The notes below the pieces were generated by a model. That model made no database searches, was not told the origin of the DNA, and saw only the letters and a program-made list of their open reading frames with translations. Below, piece after piece: positions 1-11,391 of a DNA stretch of 64,000 nt (the first letter of the stretch is position 1; each line of letters begins with the position of its first letter). Origin of the DNA: Patiria miniata. Taxonomy: Eukaryota > Echinodermata > Asteroidea > Valvatida > Asterinidae. The position numbers were made by a program, and so were the translations under genes. The stretch is taken from positions 503,501 to 567,500 of the forward strand of contig NW_024037060.1 in the NCBI RefSeq assembly GCF_015706575.1, written 5' to 3'.

Positions 1-640
1 CCTACATCCAGCTGAAAGGATAATGGACAACATTATTAGGCCCTACAAGTATTCAAAAACTAAAATCTTTCATTTCTCATTAATCAAAGTTTCAAAGACA
101 TTAGGGTCTTGCAATGCATTGTCACACATGGTGACAGTAAATCCAATTGCAAGACGAGAAAATATTGCCTAATGGTTTGTAAAATATATACTTCGTATGA
201 AACTTGTTTTGAGTTAAAATGAGTACCAATTGAAAAGGAATGATAGTTTATATCTCGTGACTTCAACCAACGCCTACCCTAAACCCAAAACCTGCAAAAA
301 AAAAAACTAATTACAACTTTTTCAATGTCACTGAACAATATATTGAATGTTCTATGAAAACTCACTTAACAATTGAATGTGTTGAATTATGTTATATTTT
401 AGTAAAATAAAAAAAATGATGTCGTGTTTACTTGTTCATATATTGTTCACAATATTTTCATTGTATATTTTATGCATTACTCAAAAAGGAATTCCTGTGC
501 ACTAAGTAATTGGGGCCTTCAAATTGGAATGCCCTTGATCGAAATTTCCCTGTACTTCTTTCAATATACCTGCTGCAGAAATATCGGTAGAAAAATTCGC
601 TGTCCTATAGCCATACCTTCCTTACTTCAATGTCAAATGC
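1..640. other. No gene seen; left flank of the deaminase gene
   Basis: AT-rich sequence with short A-runs. The open frames here (for example about 119 codons at 424-783 on the plus strand) have no recognisable domain, and the 424-783 frame overlaps the 3' end of the deaminase gene on the opposite strand. The stretch probably includes the 3' UTR of that gene; no confident polyadenylation signal was assigned. Confidence 0.5.
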
Positions 641-641
641 A

Positions 642-1698
642 TCAAGCACTACTTGCGACCAAACATAACCGCCTCCCTAGCCATTCTGGTTTGCCTTCTG
701 CCATTCCAAAATCACGGAGTACTTCCATCAGCCAAGCATACCCTTCCCTGTCAGCTGGGTCAATTCTTTTAATCACTTCGTGAAAATGGTCTCGTGTGTG
801 ATGTATGAGCATCTGCATGCATGCATTGAACACATGAATCTTCATAAAGTCCTGAAGATGCTGTCTCAATTTACTTTCCCATTCTCCTGTCTGAAAGGGC
901 AACTCTCGTAATTCTTTGGGGTTTAGCCCTTTCTTCTCAAGTCCGTATAAGTGATGATATTTGTGGCTCTCAAGTATTCTTGTTCTTTTTTCCCAGTCTT
1001 TCAGTTTGTGAGATTCCACAATCCATTGTAGTTCCTTTTCCAAATCACGCAGTCCATGTGTTTTAAGAAAGCCCGACAGTTCAGTTTCCAAATGGTTTGT
1101 TTGATGATCCTGGAAAATGTGTGATAAGCTTTCTCGCCAACTGCTTGCACACAGCTCATCATCATTGGTAATCTTTCGAAATGCAATTTCCAATGTATTC
1201 ACATTTCCGTGCTTGAGGATTTTCTCCAACATATTCTCCCAATTACTGCCTCCATCATGACATGCTAAGATTTTCTTTACTACAGTTTTCCAGTCATTAC
1301 CTTGTAGTGTGTGCAAAGAGATGCTTCCATTTCTGTTTAATCTGTCTAACGCAATGATGTTTTTCTTACATTGCTTACATTGTCCATAATACACATTAGC
1401 AAATGTAATAGTGAATCGGACCCCATGTTTTTGTTGAAACTCGAGTATTTTTTCGGCGCATTGATGACATGGAGAAAGATTGATGTACATGACAATTTCT
1501 TCATTTTTTTTATTTTCTTCAAGCCATTCCAAAGCAATAACTTCTGCATGAGTGGCAGGGATACCCGTACCCCTCAATTCACTGGAAAACAGTTTGCCAT
1601 TGACAAGCAGGACCGCTTTTTTTTGGCCAGTCATCACCAATAGGACATGACCTTATGAATGTTTCGATGTCCTCTTTACTCTTTGTTATGTCATCCAT
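642..1698 (-). CDS. AID/APOBEC-like cytidine deaminase, with an apparent frame break
   Basis: Predicted zinc-dependent polynucleotide or nucleoside cytidine deaminase. The long frame (642-1640, 332 codons) carries the catalytic HAE (His31, Glu33, counted from the first ATG of that frame) and SPCHQC (Cys58, Cys61), the H-x-E / S-P-C-x2-C signature of the AID/APOBEC branch. The following strands (FTITFANVYYG) and a 'DW' segment also resemble that family. About 200 further residues are charged and mostly helical, longer than vertebrate AID. The helix expected before strand 1 lies in another frame (ATG at 1698, MDDITKSKEDIETFIRSCP), and the two frames meet at eight consecutive A residues near 1617-1624. 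One base fewer there would give a continuous product, so a sequencing or assembly slip is as likely as a true mutation. A possible splice acceptor at about 1707 suggests an upstream exon that I could not place. Invertebrate AID/APOBEC-like deaminases, some of them secreted, are known and have been linked to immunity; that role here is inference. Confidence 0.8.
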
Positions 1699-4340
1699 CC
1701 TCAACACCTGCTGCAGCTGAAATTGTATCTTGAAAAGAAGTGAAAGCAGAAAGAAGAAAATATGTAGGGTAAATGAGTGCATGAGTTAAAAGAGCTAAAT
1801 TGTGCTCTTCGCGTATGGGTGGCCAACATTTAGGAAGGCTTGTTTTTTGTTTTTTAATTTGTGAAGACAGCTTCATTCTAAATTAATATCAGTATTACAC
1901 TTCATCATTTCAGTTCTTCACAAGAGAAAATCGTATTCACCTAGAATTTAAATGCCCATTTAAAAAAAAGATGTATCTTTTTGCAATTTAATGAGCTATT
2001 TGGGCACTCTTTTTGTGTGTGTCTACTGAGTGTTTTGCATTCATTGTTGAATGCACCTGCCGAACACAAATAAATTGTGGATCAAATTTATGGAAAATAA
2101 AATGTTCTACACCTCACATGCTATGCTCAAATCAATAATACATTGTTAAAAAAAAAATTTGTTAAAAAAAATTGATCATTTGCATATTGTATTATGTGAA
2201 ATATTCACATCACTGTTTATTCCCAATGAGAAAGACATTATTAGCCAAATGCACTTGCCACACATTTCCTGTACTTTTCCAGCATATTCTCGATTTATCA
2301 TTTTTTCGAGGGTGGGCAAAAACATTTGCCCCCCCCCCCACCCCATTAAATTAACAACAATATGACTGTTGTTTTGTTTTTTGGGGTTGCTTTTATAGGC
2401 CCCCCCCCCCGTTGCCCTTGCCCTCCCCCCCCCCCCCATCTCGCGACGCCCATGTTCCCGTCTTGCATTCCTTGAAAAAACCTTATACATGTAGTTTTCA
2501 GGAACTTTTATGTTGATATATCACTGTTTGACATTTTCATGATAAGGAACATTTTTGGGATGAAAATGTTGACAGTTCCTAGTGATTTCCATTGTGCCGG
2601 ATTGGTTCAAGGGCCTGTAAAGTCTGGAGACTTGCAACTCTTTTTGTTGGGTTTGGTGTAAAATATAATCCTGAAGGCATGGCTAACTTCCAGAAATGTC
2701 TTTCCTTGTAAAAGATGGACTTTGGACTATTCAACGTGGTTCAAATGAACATTAAGAAAAAATGCGCTTACCTCCCAAAATGAAGGAGTATCCACGAGTC
2801 GCAGCTTTGCAGGTTGTTTGATGAATGCGCTAAAAATGGTAATGAGCGTGTGTTGCAAGTTATAATAAATACAAAATGTGTGATATTGATTTCCCAGGAA
2901 ATCATTCATGGGAATTAATAATCCTTTAGAACTTTTTAACACCTATGAATGACATCTGCTCATGGGGGGAATTTCAAAATCCAGAAATGCCATCAGCGGT
3001 TTTATAGTTTATTGTTCGTGTTTCCATGAGATTTATGGGGAGTTTTGTAAGGAAACAATGAAAAAAAAAACCCTTCACCCTCACAAAAAGTGTGCTTTTT
3101 CTTTAATGGAAAACAGTGGCTTTAAATATTTCAGTCTGATTCTGTATTCATTGATGTCAAAGTTCATGGAAGTAATACAAAGTGACTTGAGTTAAAAAGA
3201 AATAATACACATTGCTTCATGTGCATAGTGGCTGTTACTAGTTAACACAAAAACATTTGCCCCCCCCCCCACCCCATTAAATTAACAACAATATGACTGT
3301 TGTTTTGTTTTTTGGGGTTGCTTTTATAGGCCCCCCCCCCGTTGCCCTCCCCCCCCCCATCTCGCGACGCCCATGTTCCCGTCTTGCATTCCTTGAAAAA
3401 ACCTTATACATGTAGTTTTCAGGAACTTTTATGTTTTTTCTTTAATGGAAAACAGTGGCTTTAAATATTTCAGTCTGATTCTGTATTCATTGATGTCAAA
3501 GTTCATGGAAGTAATACAAAGTGACTTGAGTTAAAAAGAAATAATACACATTGCTTCATGTGCATAGTGGCTGTTACTAGTTAACACTTTCCAATGATGT
3601 CCTCATTTGGGCGAGGCTCAGTGCATTGTTGTTCACACAATGGATTTAGGATATTGGATCACATTTCTCACAACTGTAATTTCCAGTATTGTCATATGTG
3701 TTTCCTCAATTGCACGTTGTACTCCAAAGTTGCAGACTTCCACATAGAAATAAAGTAAAACCATTCTTCTACACTCTCAAAAGTGTTGACCTACATTCAC
3801 ACTACAATATGGAGGAGACATGAGAAAGATTGCAGTCTTTAAATTCTAACATAAAATGTATAGCTTCCTCCAGTGTCCTTCATGCATGAAGAGGATAGGG
3901 AAGAAACGTTTTTCTTAAATGTCAATCTGTTTTAATATCCTTAACCTTCAAAATGTCTCGGGCATGTGCTTTACCATTTGCCTTACAAAATGCATGTTCT
4001 GTCACTTACGAAAACTACCGTGTCTATGAAATAAGGTTATAGGTATGTCTACAAGTACGTTTATACATGTAGGAGTGTAAAAAAAATAAGAAAGATAATA
4101 TTCCTAATCCATAGATATAAGGACTTCAGACTATACACAAAGGGAGGGATGTTGCTACACATCCTGTCATGCTTGTATCAGAAAATAAATCCGATACAGG
4201 CTGTCAGATAAGAAATAGTTCAACCAATGTCATGATACTTAAACCTGCAGTTGTTTGGTGGGGTGTGGTAAGTACCGGTACGTGCAGTTTATGGTTTACT
4301 GGTATTTCATATCATATCATTCATTAGATGGAATTCGCGT
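1699..4340. other. Intergenic; holds a local repeat, no gene seen
   Basis: AT-rich spacer between the deaminase and TRIM gene A. It contains poly-C tracts at about 2330-2440 and 3260-3360 that belong to a duplicated block (listed separately). The 104-codon minus-strand frame at 2176-2490 is low-complexity and Gly/Arg-rich because it reads through the poly-C tracts. I see no conserved coding sequence. An exon holding the start of the deaminase gene could lie here unrecognised. Confidence 0.45.
2317..3587. repeat. Nested local duplication (X ... Y X' Y')
   Basis: A block of about 190 bases rich in poly-C (X, 2317-2514) recurs at 3248-3435 (X'). A second block of about 153 bases (Y, 3096-3248) recurs immediately after it at 3435-3587 (Y'). 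Thus Y and Y' are direct repeats flanking X', with an offset of 339 bases. The copies look nearly identical, which suggests a very recent event or an assembly artefact at the homopolymer tracts. Confidence 0.8.
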
Positions 4341-4725
4341 CGAGGTGATGTAAATCAAAATTAGGCCCTTCACCGATGTATAAACACTGTATGCTCATTT
4401 TGTTACCTCCCGAGTGAAAGTTGGAAAAAATCACACGGGTGGGACTCGAACCCATTTACAAGTGGGTGAAGGGCAAGACCTTATATTGATTTACATCACC
4501 CCGACACAAATCATATGAATAGTTTAATTGCGGTGCCACTGCTATGTGCACATCAGATCTGAACCAGCCAACTGATCCCACAAGCTCGCTGGTGGTAAAT
4601 CATCTGCACTAAAAAGCAGGAAGTCGTGAGTCCCACCCGAGTGATTTTTCCAACTTTCACTCGGGAGGTAACACACTGAGCATACGTCGGTGAAGGGAAA
4701 AACCTAATATTGATCGATATCATAC
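4340..4725. repeat. tRNA-derived SINE-like copies in inverted orientation
   Basis: Around 4430-4450 the minus strand reads GGGTTCGAGTCCCACCC, a Pol III B box (GGTTCGANNCC) as in tRNA-derived SINEs, followed by a tail with TTTCCAACTTTCACTCGGG. The same tail occurs in the opposite orientation at about 4630-4673, preceded by a decayed tRNA-like body (AGCTCGCTGGTGGTAAA, about 4580). The outer parts (4342-4371 and 4464-4502) are also inverted copies of a sequence containing GTGATGTAAATCAA. A related fragment occurs near 40120-40140. Whether this is two SINEs head to head or a compound element is unclear. Confidence 0.6.
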
Positions 4726-4781
4726 CTGTTGGGAAAAGTGACCACGTCATTTTACAATCCACTGGATTTCGCTTTTGACAC

Positions 4782-6626
4782 TCAATGCCAAATTTGTGTT
4801 TTAACACTGCCACACATGGCTATCTTGCCATCATGGGTGAAAGTCAGGTCAACATGACCGTCCAGGCCAGTAATCAGTGATTCAATAAACTTGCCGTCTG
4901 AATTGTAATGATGGAGTTGGGTTTCTTCCTCGTCACACACTAAAACGAGGACATAGATGTCACCGGCTTGATCACAACGCACTCCAAGAGGTCCAACGTT
5001 CTCAGCCATGTTTACCGTAAATATGTTGTTGCCCTCGAAATCAATGCAGATGATCTTCTCTTCCTTGTAACTGGTGTAGAGGAGACGCTTGTTGCTGATG
5101 GTCAAGGCTTTGGCAATCATCGGAGCAGGCACTGTTCTGATGAGAGACCCATCCGTGTTGTGTAGAGATATCTGCTCCTTGTCCTCAAAGCCAACTGCTA
5201 TCAAACTGTCATCCAACGCAATGCATGTTGGCTTGCTGTCATCCGATTCCTCGTCAAAGTCACCTGCCGTGAATTGTTGAATGAGTTGGTAGTCCCTGTT
5301 GAAGATGTTGATTTCGGAGTCAATCAAGACGTGAAAGTGGTCATCCTTGTCGACAGCCAGGCCTGTTGGATGTTTCATGACGTTGGGGTCCTCGTCACAA
5401 CCTTCAAGCTGACTAACAGTGAGGACATTTAGAACTGCACCTTCAGAACTCAACTCAGTGAAATTCCGTTGCGTTGTGTTGACCACCAGCATGTCGCCAG
5501 TGGAAAACGCTGCGATAGCACGCCCCTTGGCCCATGATTGATGCAGTCTTTCCCACTTTTCCTCCACCAGAATGGTACCCAATTCAACTTTTTTGTCAGT
5601 GTCTCTGAAACCAATAAACGAGAGGTCGTGATTCAGTGCCCCTGTCTCTGTTTTGGCCACGTCTCTGTAGTCATGCAGAAGTTCTTGTCTCAGCTTTAAG
5701 ATCCTGAAGCAGTTTTCATGGGTCATCTCACTGCAAACCATCTTCAGGGTCTGCGTTGCAAATGCCATTTCAGCAAGTCTCTTATCTTTTTGTCTGTACT
5801 TCGCTTGAGCCATTTGCTTCAGTTGCAATTCCTGCCGTCTGATTTGTCGGATTTTCTTTTCTGCATTTTGAGAAATTTGCTTGTTTGTTGCAGCAAGCTT
5901 GACAGCCAATCTGCTCCGCAAAGGTGTGCAGCATTCTGAAAGCTCGACTCTTTCATCATTGCCGTTCCTTTGCGAATTTTCATCATTGGCCTCTTGAAGA
6001 AAGATCTCGATTGCATCACTGAAATTGACAGGTGTATGCATGGGTTCTTCGTGACTAGAGGAAGCACAAATTTTGCAAATCAGCATCTCACATGAGACAC
6101 AGTAGGAATTTAGTTCGTGATTTGGATGGATCCCACACTTAGAAATGTTCATCTTTGAGTCCTTCTCGGCGTCAAACTCACCCTGGCAGGGTGTAATATT
6201 GTGAGCCCTCAAAGCAGCCCAACGTTGATGCGCCTTCTGGCACTCCTTACAAAGATATTGCTCACAGTCCAAACATCGAGAAATAGCCTCACTTTCTTCG
6301 TCACATGCCTGACAACTAACCTTTGACCCTTGACGGAGCAAGATCTGTTCTTGTTTGATTATGTCCTCTATCAGGCTGAGCAGCGTTCCATTGTCAGTTA
6401 ACTTTGCCACTCCACCTTCGGGCAACATAGTTTCCATCTGACAAAGCGGACATATCATCCTGTCATCATCTGGTTGTTGGCTCAGCTTGAGTTCTTGGAG
6501 GCATCCGAGGCAGAAACTGTGGGAGCAGTCCAGCATCTTGGGTTCTTGGTAACGGGCGTGGCAGATGGAGCATTCCAGATGACCTTGGATGACTGAAGCA
6601 AAAACTGAATCTGTACTTGCAGCCAT
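4782..6626 (-). CDS. TRIM56-like RING/B-box/NHL E3 ubiquitin ligase (gene A)
   Basis: Intronless gene for a tripartite-motif protein of 614 residues from the preferred start at 6626 (AAGATGGC context, matching the MA- start of both neighbours; the frame opens 17 codons earlier at 6677). Order: C3HC4 RING (CSICHARYQEPKMLDCSHSF ... CPLC, about residues 18-65), two B-box zinc fingers (CQACDEESEAISRCLDCEQY and CGIHPNHELNSYCVSCEM), a coiled coil, then a C-terminal beta-propeller of NHL-like repeats (HPTGLAVDKDD, PTCIALDDSLIAVG). The family transfers ubiquitin; vertebrate TRIM56 and related NHL TRIMs act in antiviral signalling or RNA regulation, so an immune role here is inference. It is the most diverged of the three tandem copies. 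A possible acceptor just upstream (TTGCAG before AAACCCAAG) allows a 5' UTR intron. Confidence 0.93.
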   Translation of the reverse strand: MAASTDSVFASVIQGHLECSICHARYQEPKMLDCSHSFCLGCLQELKLSQQPDDDRMICPLCQMETMLPEGGVAKLTDNGTLLSLIEDIIKQEQILLRQGSKVSCQACDEESEAISRCLDCEQYLCKECQKAHQRWAALRAHNITPCQGEFDAEKDSKMNISKCGIHPNHELNSYCVSCEMLICKICASSSHEEPMHTPVNFSDAIEIFLQEANDENSQRNGNDERVELSECCTPLRSRLAVKLAATNKQISQNAEKKIRQIRRQELQLKQMAQAKYRQKDKRLAEMAFATQTLKMVCSEMTHENCFRILKLRQELLHDYRDVAKTETGALNHDLSFIGFRDTDKKVELGTILVEEKWERLHQSWAKGRAIAAFSTGDMLVVNTTQRNFTELSSEGAVLNVLTVSQLEGCDEDPNVMKHPTGLAVDKDDHFHVLIDSEINIFNRDYQLIQQFTAGDFDEESDDSKPTCIALDDSLIAVGFEDKEQISLHNTDGSLIRTVPAPMIAKALTISNKRLLYTSYKEEKIICIDFEGNNIFTVNMAENVGPLGVRCDQAGDIYVLVLVCDEEETQLHHYNSDGKFIESLITGLDGHVDLTFTHDGKIAMCGSVKTQIWH

Positions 6627-7315
6627 CTTGGGTTTCCTGCAATATTTGGCAGAGACAGTGGAAAAGAGAACGACCATTAAGAGAACACATCATAACCAAA
6701 ATTGTCATAGATGAAAGTATGTTTGATCTCTTAGAGATTTGTAATCATTTTTATTTTGTGTGCATTAGGCCGAAAAATAGTGTGTGTGTCTAAAGGTGAT
6801 GCGTTAATATATCCCAGATTGTAGATACAGCTAATTTGAGCTAAATATTTTATTTTGTTCATGTTAGCATGTTGTACTTACTATATTAATATACATGTAG
6901 GGTACTCCCAACGGTATTCTGTTTAATCAACCTGCTTATTTGTTTAATTTACCAATAACACACAGAGAGAAAAATTGCGCGGGGAAGTCTTTTTATTTTC
7001 AAAATAAACTTTATTTAAAATTTGAGGTCGGCTAAATATATTTTGCTGCAGAAGACCAAGGTATGGGTCGGGTTACCGTAGACTCTCTATTGTCTTGTAT
7101 ACGGTGTTTTTGTTTTGGTGCAATAGTGTTTTCTTGCTTGGAAATCATTTTGTTTTGAACTCGATACCTTTTACAGGTACTTGAACTGAACTTGAAATTT
7201 GTCCCCTAATGTTTATTTGCCATCATTGCACAGCTCATGAAATAGCTATTACTTCTTTGCATGGTTCATTATGCCATAAAGTGTCATCGTACCTGCACAG
7301 CAGAATCCATACTTA

Positions 7316-7438
7316 ACAATTGCTGACTGCTGTGATGTGGAATATGCAGTTTTGAACACAAGGCGCACATTATATAGCATACTATGTGCCCCTTGGGTGT
7401 TAAAAACGGCATATTCCACTCCACAGTCAACAATTGTT
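7316..7438. repeat. Fold-back (MITE-like) hairpin
   Basis: An imperfect inverted repeat with arms of about 50 bases. The left arm starts ACAATTGCTGACTGCTGTG and includes TGGAATATGC; the right arm, read on the opposite strand, starts AACAATTGTTGACTGTGGAG and includes TGGAATATGC. The loop is short (about 7370-7385). Consistent with a small non-autonomous DNA element; a hairpin RNA if transcribed is possible but unsupported. Confidence 0.6.
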
Positions 7439-8559
7439 TTGTTTTATCGTGTCAATAAGTCAAAACGATAAACTATTGTAACTTACTATACCAGAACTAA
7501 ATTAAATCAGTGCAGCGTAAATTGATAAGTTTTCCTGCCAGACATGAGACAAGAGGTATTGCATGCAGTATTCGGCCGCAAGCGGCGTGCACGGTGCATG
7601 CAACATGCATCGGATAATATTGTATCTAGCACAGGTTGAACGCCCTCTTCAATGCATTACGACTAACTAATTGTAACACCTGTGCTAATTTTATGCATTT
7701 TGACAGACCAGACATGCCAGACATGCGGCTGTTCTCAACCAATGAAATTACAGTATCCAAAGACATGACATATATAAACAAATGTAAATTAGAGGATATG
7801 CGCATAGCCGTTTTCCAACTTGCGAGATTTGACCTCAGTGAGGTCATAGTGTGCATCTCTCTATAGGACTGATGACATCATACGCATATGGTCTATTGTT
7901 GGAACCAAATTGCACTTTAGCATGCTGCTACGTGGAGTAGCAGTGTTTCCGTGAGCAATGTAATGGCGGCCATAGACATGATATAAGACATGATAGATTT
8001 TTATTTTTATCCATGTTTGTGCAATAGTCAACGACAACGTACAGTCCATTGGATCCGTCTGTGTCATCCAACTGTCCAGTTTAAGTAATGAAATCAGAAT
8101 GTGCACTCACCTATGCCTATATGGTGTTAAACTTGAAATATTCCTCAATTTGCACAGTGTGATGTACAAAGCACACGTACAATGTACATGTACATGAGAG
8201 TGGTACGGTGTTCAGAGGTCAGGTCAAGGACAACACGGGTGCTACCATTATTGAGGAGGGATTCTGGGAACCAAGTACATGTGATTATTACGCACATGTG
8301 TTTTGCGTTTGTTTTCTTTTCCTGTGATCCTTGGTTTTTTGGAAATGGGTACAAGAATTTAAAAACAAAAAAAGACTCAATTTGTTGATGAAATAGGTAA
8401 AAGAATATAAAAAAAAGACTCAATTTGTTGATGAAATAGTTTGGCATATAGGCCTAGTATACTGATTAATTGGCAGGGGCCAGACAGAAGACCACGTTAT
8501 CTCTGGTTTCCTTGTCATGAAACGGCTGAGAATATTTCTACTGCCCCCCCCCCCGATGG

Positions 8560-8755
8560 GATATGCCAGTCCATTATACTCCACTAATGTTTGTACCCAT
8601 TCACTCCTGGGTGGAGAGATCTACAAGTGGGGGTGAAGTGGCTTGCCTAGGGACACAACATAGCCATGCAGAAACTGGATTTGAACCCCTGCCCCTCTGA
8701 TCATGAGTAACAAACCCCAGGCACTAGACCACACTCCCCCATGGCAAGGAGATGT
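8560..8755 (-). repeat. tRNA-derived SINE
   Basis: On the minus strand the copy starts TGGGGGAGTGTGGTCTAGTG (A-box-like GTGGTCTAGTGCC) and has a B box GGTTCAAATCC about 40 bases on. It continues with a SINE body ending in TCTCCACCCAGGAGTGAATG GGTA-type sequence. It is not a functional tRNA gene: no acceptor stem closes around the boxes. Confidence 0.75.
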
Positions 8756-9703
8756 TGTCTCCTCAAAAATATTCACTGGTGCACGGTGTATAGGCCATAT
8801 GGTTATTTTTGCTTATTAAGAATTTTCAAAAAGCAAACGTTTCAAAAATATATTATTTTAAGTCAGTGACAGCTTTAAGTTGTAGCGCTTTTAGATTTTC
8901 AGATAGAATTTTCCATTCATCTCAATGTTTAGTTAATAATTATTTCTGTGAAGTAAACAATGTTATTTTTGAACTTTGTTTTGACTAAAGAAGTTTATGT
9001 ATTGACTACCTATTCCCAGACATAGTAAGGGAAATGACAAAGGACACTATACTGTGTGAATAATTTCTCACTTTACTGGAGACTTGCATTACAGTGATGA
9101 TTATTGAAGAATTTATGGATGCTCAATTAGAATTATAAAAAAAATAATACAAGTTGTCAATGTTTGCATTTAGTATAGATATCATGCACTTTATGAGTAT
9201 ATAGGCAAGCTGTACTAGGCCTGAACCTGGGTCCCACAACATATGTTGCATTTTGCTTCAAGTTTTACTTGCTCCCGTTGCTGTTTAAATGCATCTGTTT
9301 TAACATAATGTGTCCTATATTTGATTATTTTCAGTATAGAGATAGCTAAAGAAATGATGCGTATATTTTCATTCACAGCTCTTATTTGAAATATGTGTAC
9401 ATAATACAACTTATTAAAAATGGCCCTCCTCGTGCTCTTCAACAAATTGAATGTTTTTCTCATACTCAACTCATTTTCATTGTTTTATAAAATTGTTTTA
9501 ACGTGGAAAATCTTTGCTTCTATTCATTGGTTGCTGTTGAAGCTGTTACTTTCTAAAATGTCAACTATATTTGTCAACCATTGGGCTCTTTAAAAGAGTG
9601 GAAGTTTCACTCTTTTAGAGTGGTTTTTCACGAAGGGCTATATTGAAAAAAAAAACACTCTAAAAGATGAAAACTACACTCTTAAAGAGTGAACCTCCCA
9701 CAA

Positions 9704-10443
9704 TTTAAAGAGTCACATGGCGGACAACTCCTTTCGTGTGGCTCTTCACTCTTATATTATGAGAGTATGCACAAAAACATCTGCCTGAATTATTGTTGCT
9801 GCAAATAATTCGAAATTCTGCAAAGTAATTATTTCGTAACTAAACGTTGGCGGCTTTTGTTTGTTTGATGTCTCATTCAAAAGTGAGAACTGTTGTATTG
9901 CCAGAAAACGAAAAGAATTCTATTTTTCAGGGCAAAATATATAACAAGGATGGGGAGAGCAACTTAAGGTTGATATAATCAACTTGAAAGTTTAAATTGC
10001 CGTGTTGCAAACAGCGAAGCTCAATTTACATTTCACAAAATACATCTTCGAAGTTCGATAATTGCCAATGCTAACACAATTTTAAAAATCGGGGAGGGTG
10101 AAGTTTGGATAAGTTGTTCGTTGGTGCTGCTTACATTTTCAAAACTGCTGTAATTATAATCATTATAACCGCAAATGGTGCCTTAGGAAGACATTCCATT
10201 CTTGTGCACAAACAAAAAACAAGAAAACTCTCCCATAACTCATTTAAAAGTACATGTACTTCAGTAAAGTAATTATTTCGTAACTAAACGTTGGCGGCTT
10301 TTGTTTAGTTACGAAATAATTACTTTGCAGAATTTCGAATTATTTGCAGCAACAATAATTCAGGCAGATGTTTTTGTGCATACTCTCATAATATAAGAGT
10401 GAAGAGCCACACGAAAGGAGTTGTCCGCCATGTGACTCTTTAA
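9704..10443. mobile_element. Non-autonomous DNA element with ~140-base inverted repeats
   Basis: The sequence 9704-9845 (starting TTTAAAGAGTCACATGGCGG) returns in inverted orientation at about 10303-10443. The ends match at nearly every base, and about 450 bases lie between them. At the inner edge of the right arm a further copy of the AAAGTAATTATTTCGTAACT segment (10266-10305) makes a secondary hairpin. There is no open frame of note. The region just left (9590-9700) is full of CACTCTTTAAAAGAGTG-type short palindromes, perhaps remnants of the same family. Confidence 0.75.
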
Positions 10444-10445
10444 AT

Positions 10446-10822
10446 GTGGCGGTTCTACGGGGGGGGGGGGGGGGGGGGCTTTAGCCCCCCATTTTTTTTG
10501 TCTAGTCCCCCAAAAATAAATTCCATAAAGAAAAAAATGCACTAGCAAAATTTAAGAATGTGATGTACATGCGAACGGGTCTCCCCCTAAATAAATAGTC
10601 GTGAGAAGGGTGCATTTTGTACACTTAGTGTGCATAATTGTAGGATTTTATCAGCGCTCCCCATTGAACATATGCCCCCCCCCCCCCCCCCCCATTGATT
10701 TTTGGAGGACTAAGTGTCTGGAGAAAATAACCGGTCTACATTTCAGCACGCCTCCCTGAAAAAAAATCTGGATCCACCCTGCTTGCCCCCCAAAAATATT
10801 GGCTCTAGAACCGCGCCTGATG
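10446..10822. mobile_element. G-run MITE family, copy 1
   Basis: Begins with GGCGGTTCTACGG followed by a long G run and ends with TTGGCTCTAGAACCGCGCC, so the ends are inverted repeats of GGCGCGGTTCTA. A second homopolymer (C run near 10675-10692) is internal. Related copies lie at 17510-17752 (opposite orientation), 36925-37122 and 56931-57102; they share AAATAACCGGTCTACATTTC and the TAGAACCGCGCC end. Confidence 0.7.
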
Positions 10823-11391
10823 TACTTTCCCCTCCTGAAACTTTTTTATTTTACTTATATTGCCGACCTAAGGCAGTATGTTAAGCATTTTGCCAAAGAC
10901 AATTTTGTTTCCTAAATGTTTCCTCAATGTACAATTTAATGTTGTTTAGCAGGTATGTATGTGTCTTATTGGTGTACTATAGCTCCATTATAGTTGCTGA
11001 ATTCTTAAAATTTAACGTGCATACATGCAGGACAAGAATTTGGAAATCCATCATGAAAACTCAATCCACATTATGCTTATTCTGGTATGAATTTCAAATG
11101 GGCAGCTGCATATAAGGTGAGCACAGAAAAAAACCCGCATTTATATGACACAATTCATTGCTATCGAACATAATGTCATGGGAGGAGTTTGAGGCATTTT
11201 TGTTTTCATTGTAAGAAGTTTTGTTGTTTTATCTGCTCACCCGGCTGCAAACGAAGTTAACTCACTCAAGTTACAATTTGCTCTTTTTGGTCTCAGCATT
11301 CAGTTAATGACTATTGGAAAGGAATACTCTGCTCAAGTCAGTAACATGCAATTTACTGAACATGCAGTTTCATTTTTCCTTGCCTTTTCTT

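Larger units (their letters stand above)
6678..11391. other. Spacer between TRIM genes A and B; repeats only
   Basis: About 4.7 kb with no supported gene. It holds the fold-back at 7316-7438, a direct repeat of an AAGACTCAATTTGTTGATG unit near 8370-8440, a tRNA-derived SINE at 8560-8755, an inverted-repeat element at 9704-10443 and a G-run MITE at 10449-10822. The 5' regulatory sequence of TRIM gene A should lie in its left part; I did not recognise specific sites. Confidence 0.5.

Noticed and set aside
2176-2490. 104-codon minus-strand frame
   Set aside because: Low-complexity reading of poly-C tracts, and it covers a duplicated repeat block.
4430-4450. B-box sequence as a true tRNA gene
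   Set aside because: No matching acceptor stem or anticodon arm at the right spacing; it is repeated with a shared SINE tail.
8560-8755. A and B boxes as a tRNA gene
   Set aside because: The boxes are present but no cloverleaf closes; the long non-tRNA tail is typical of SINEs.
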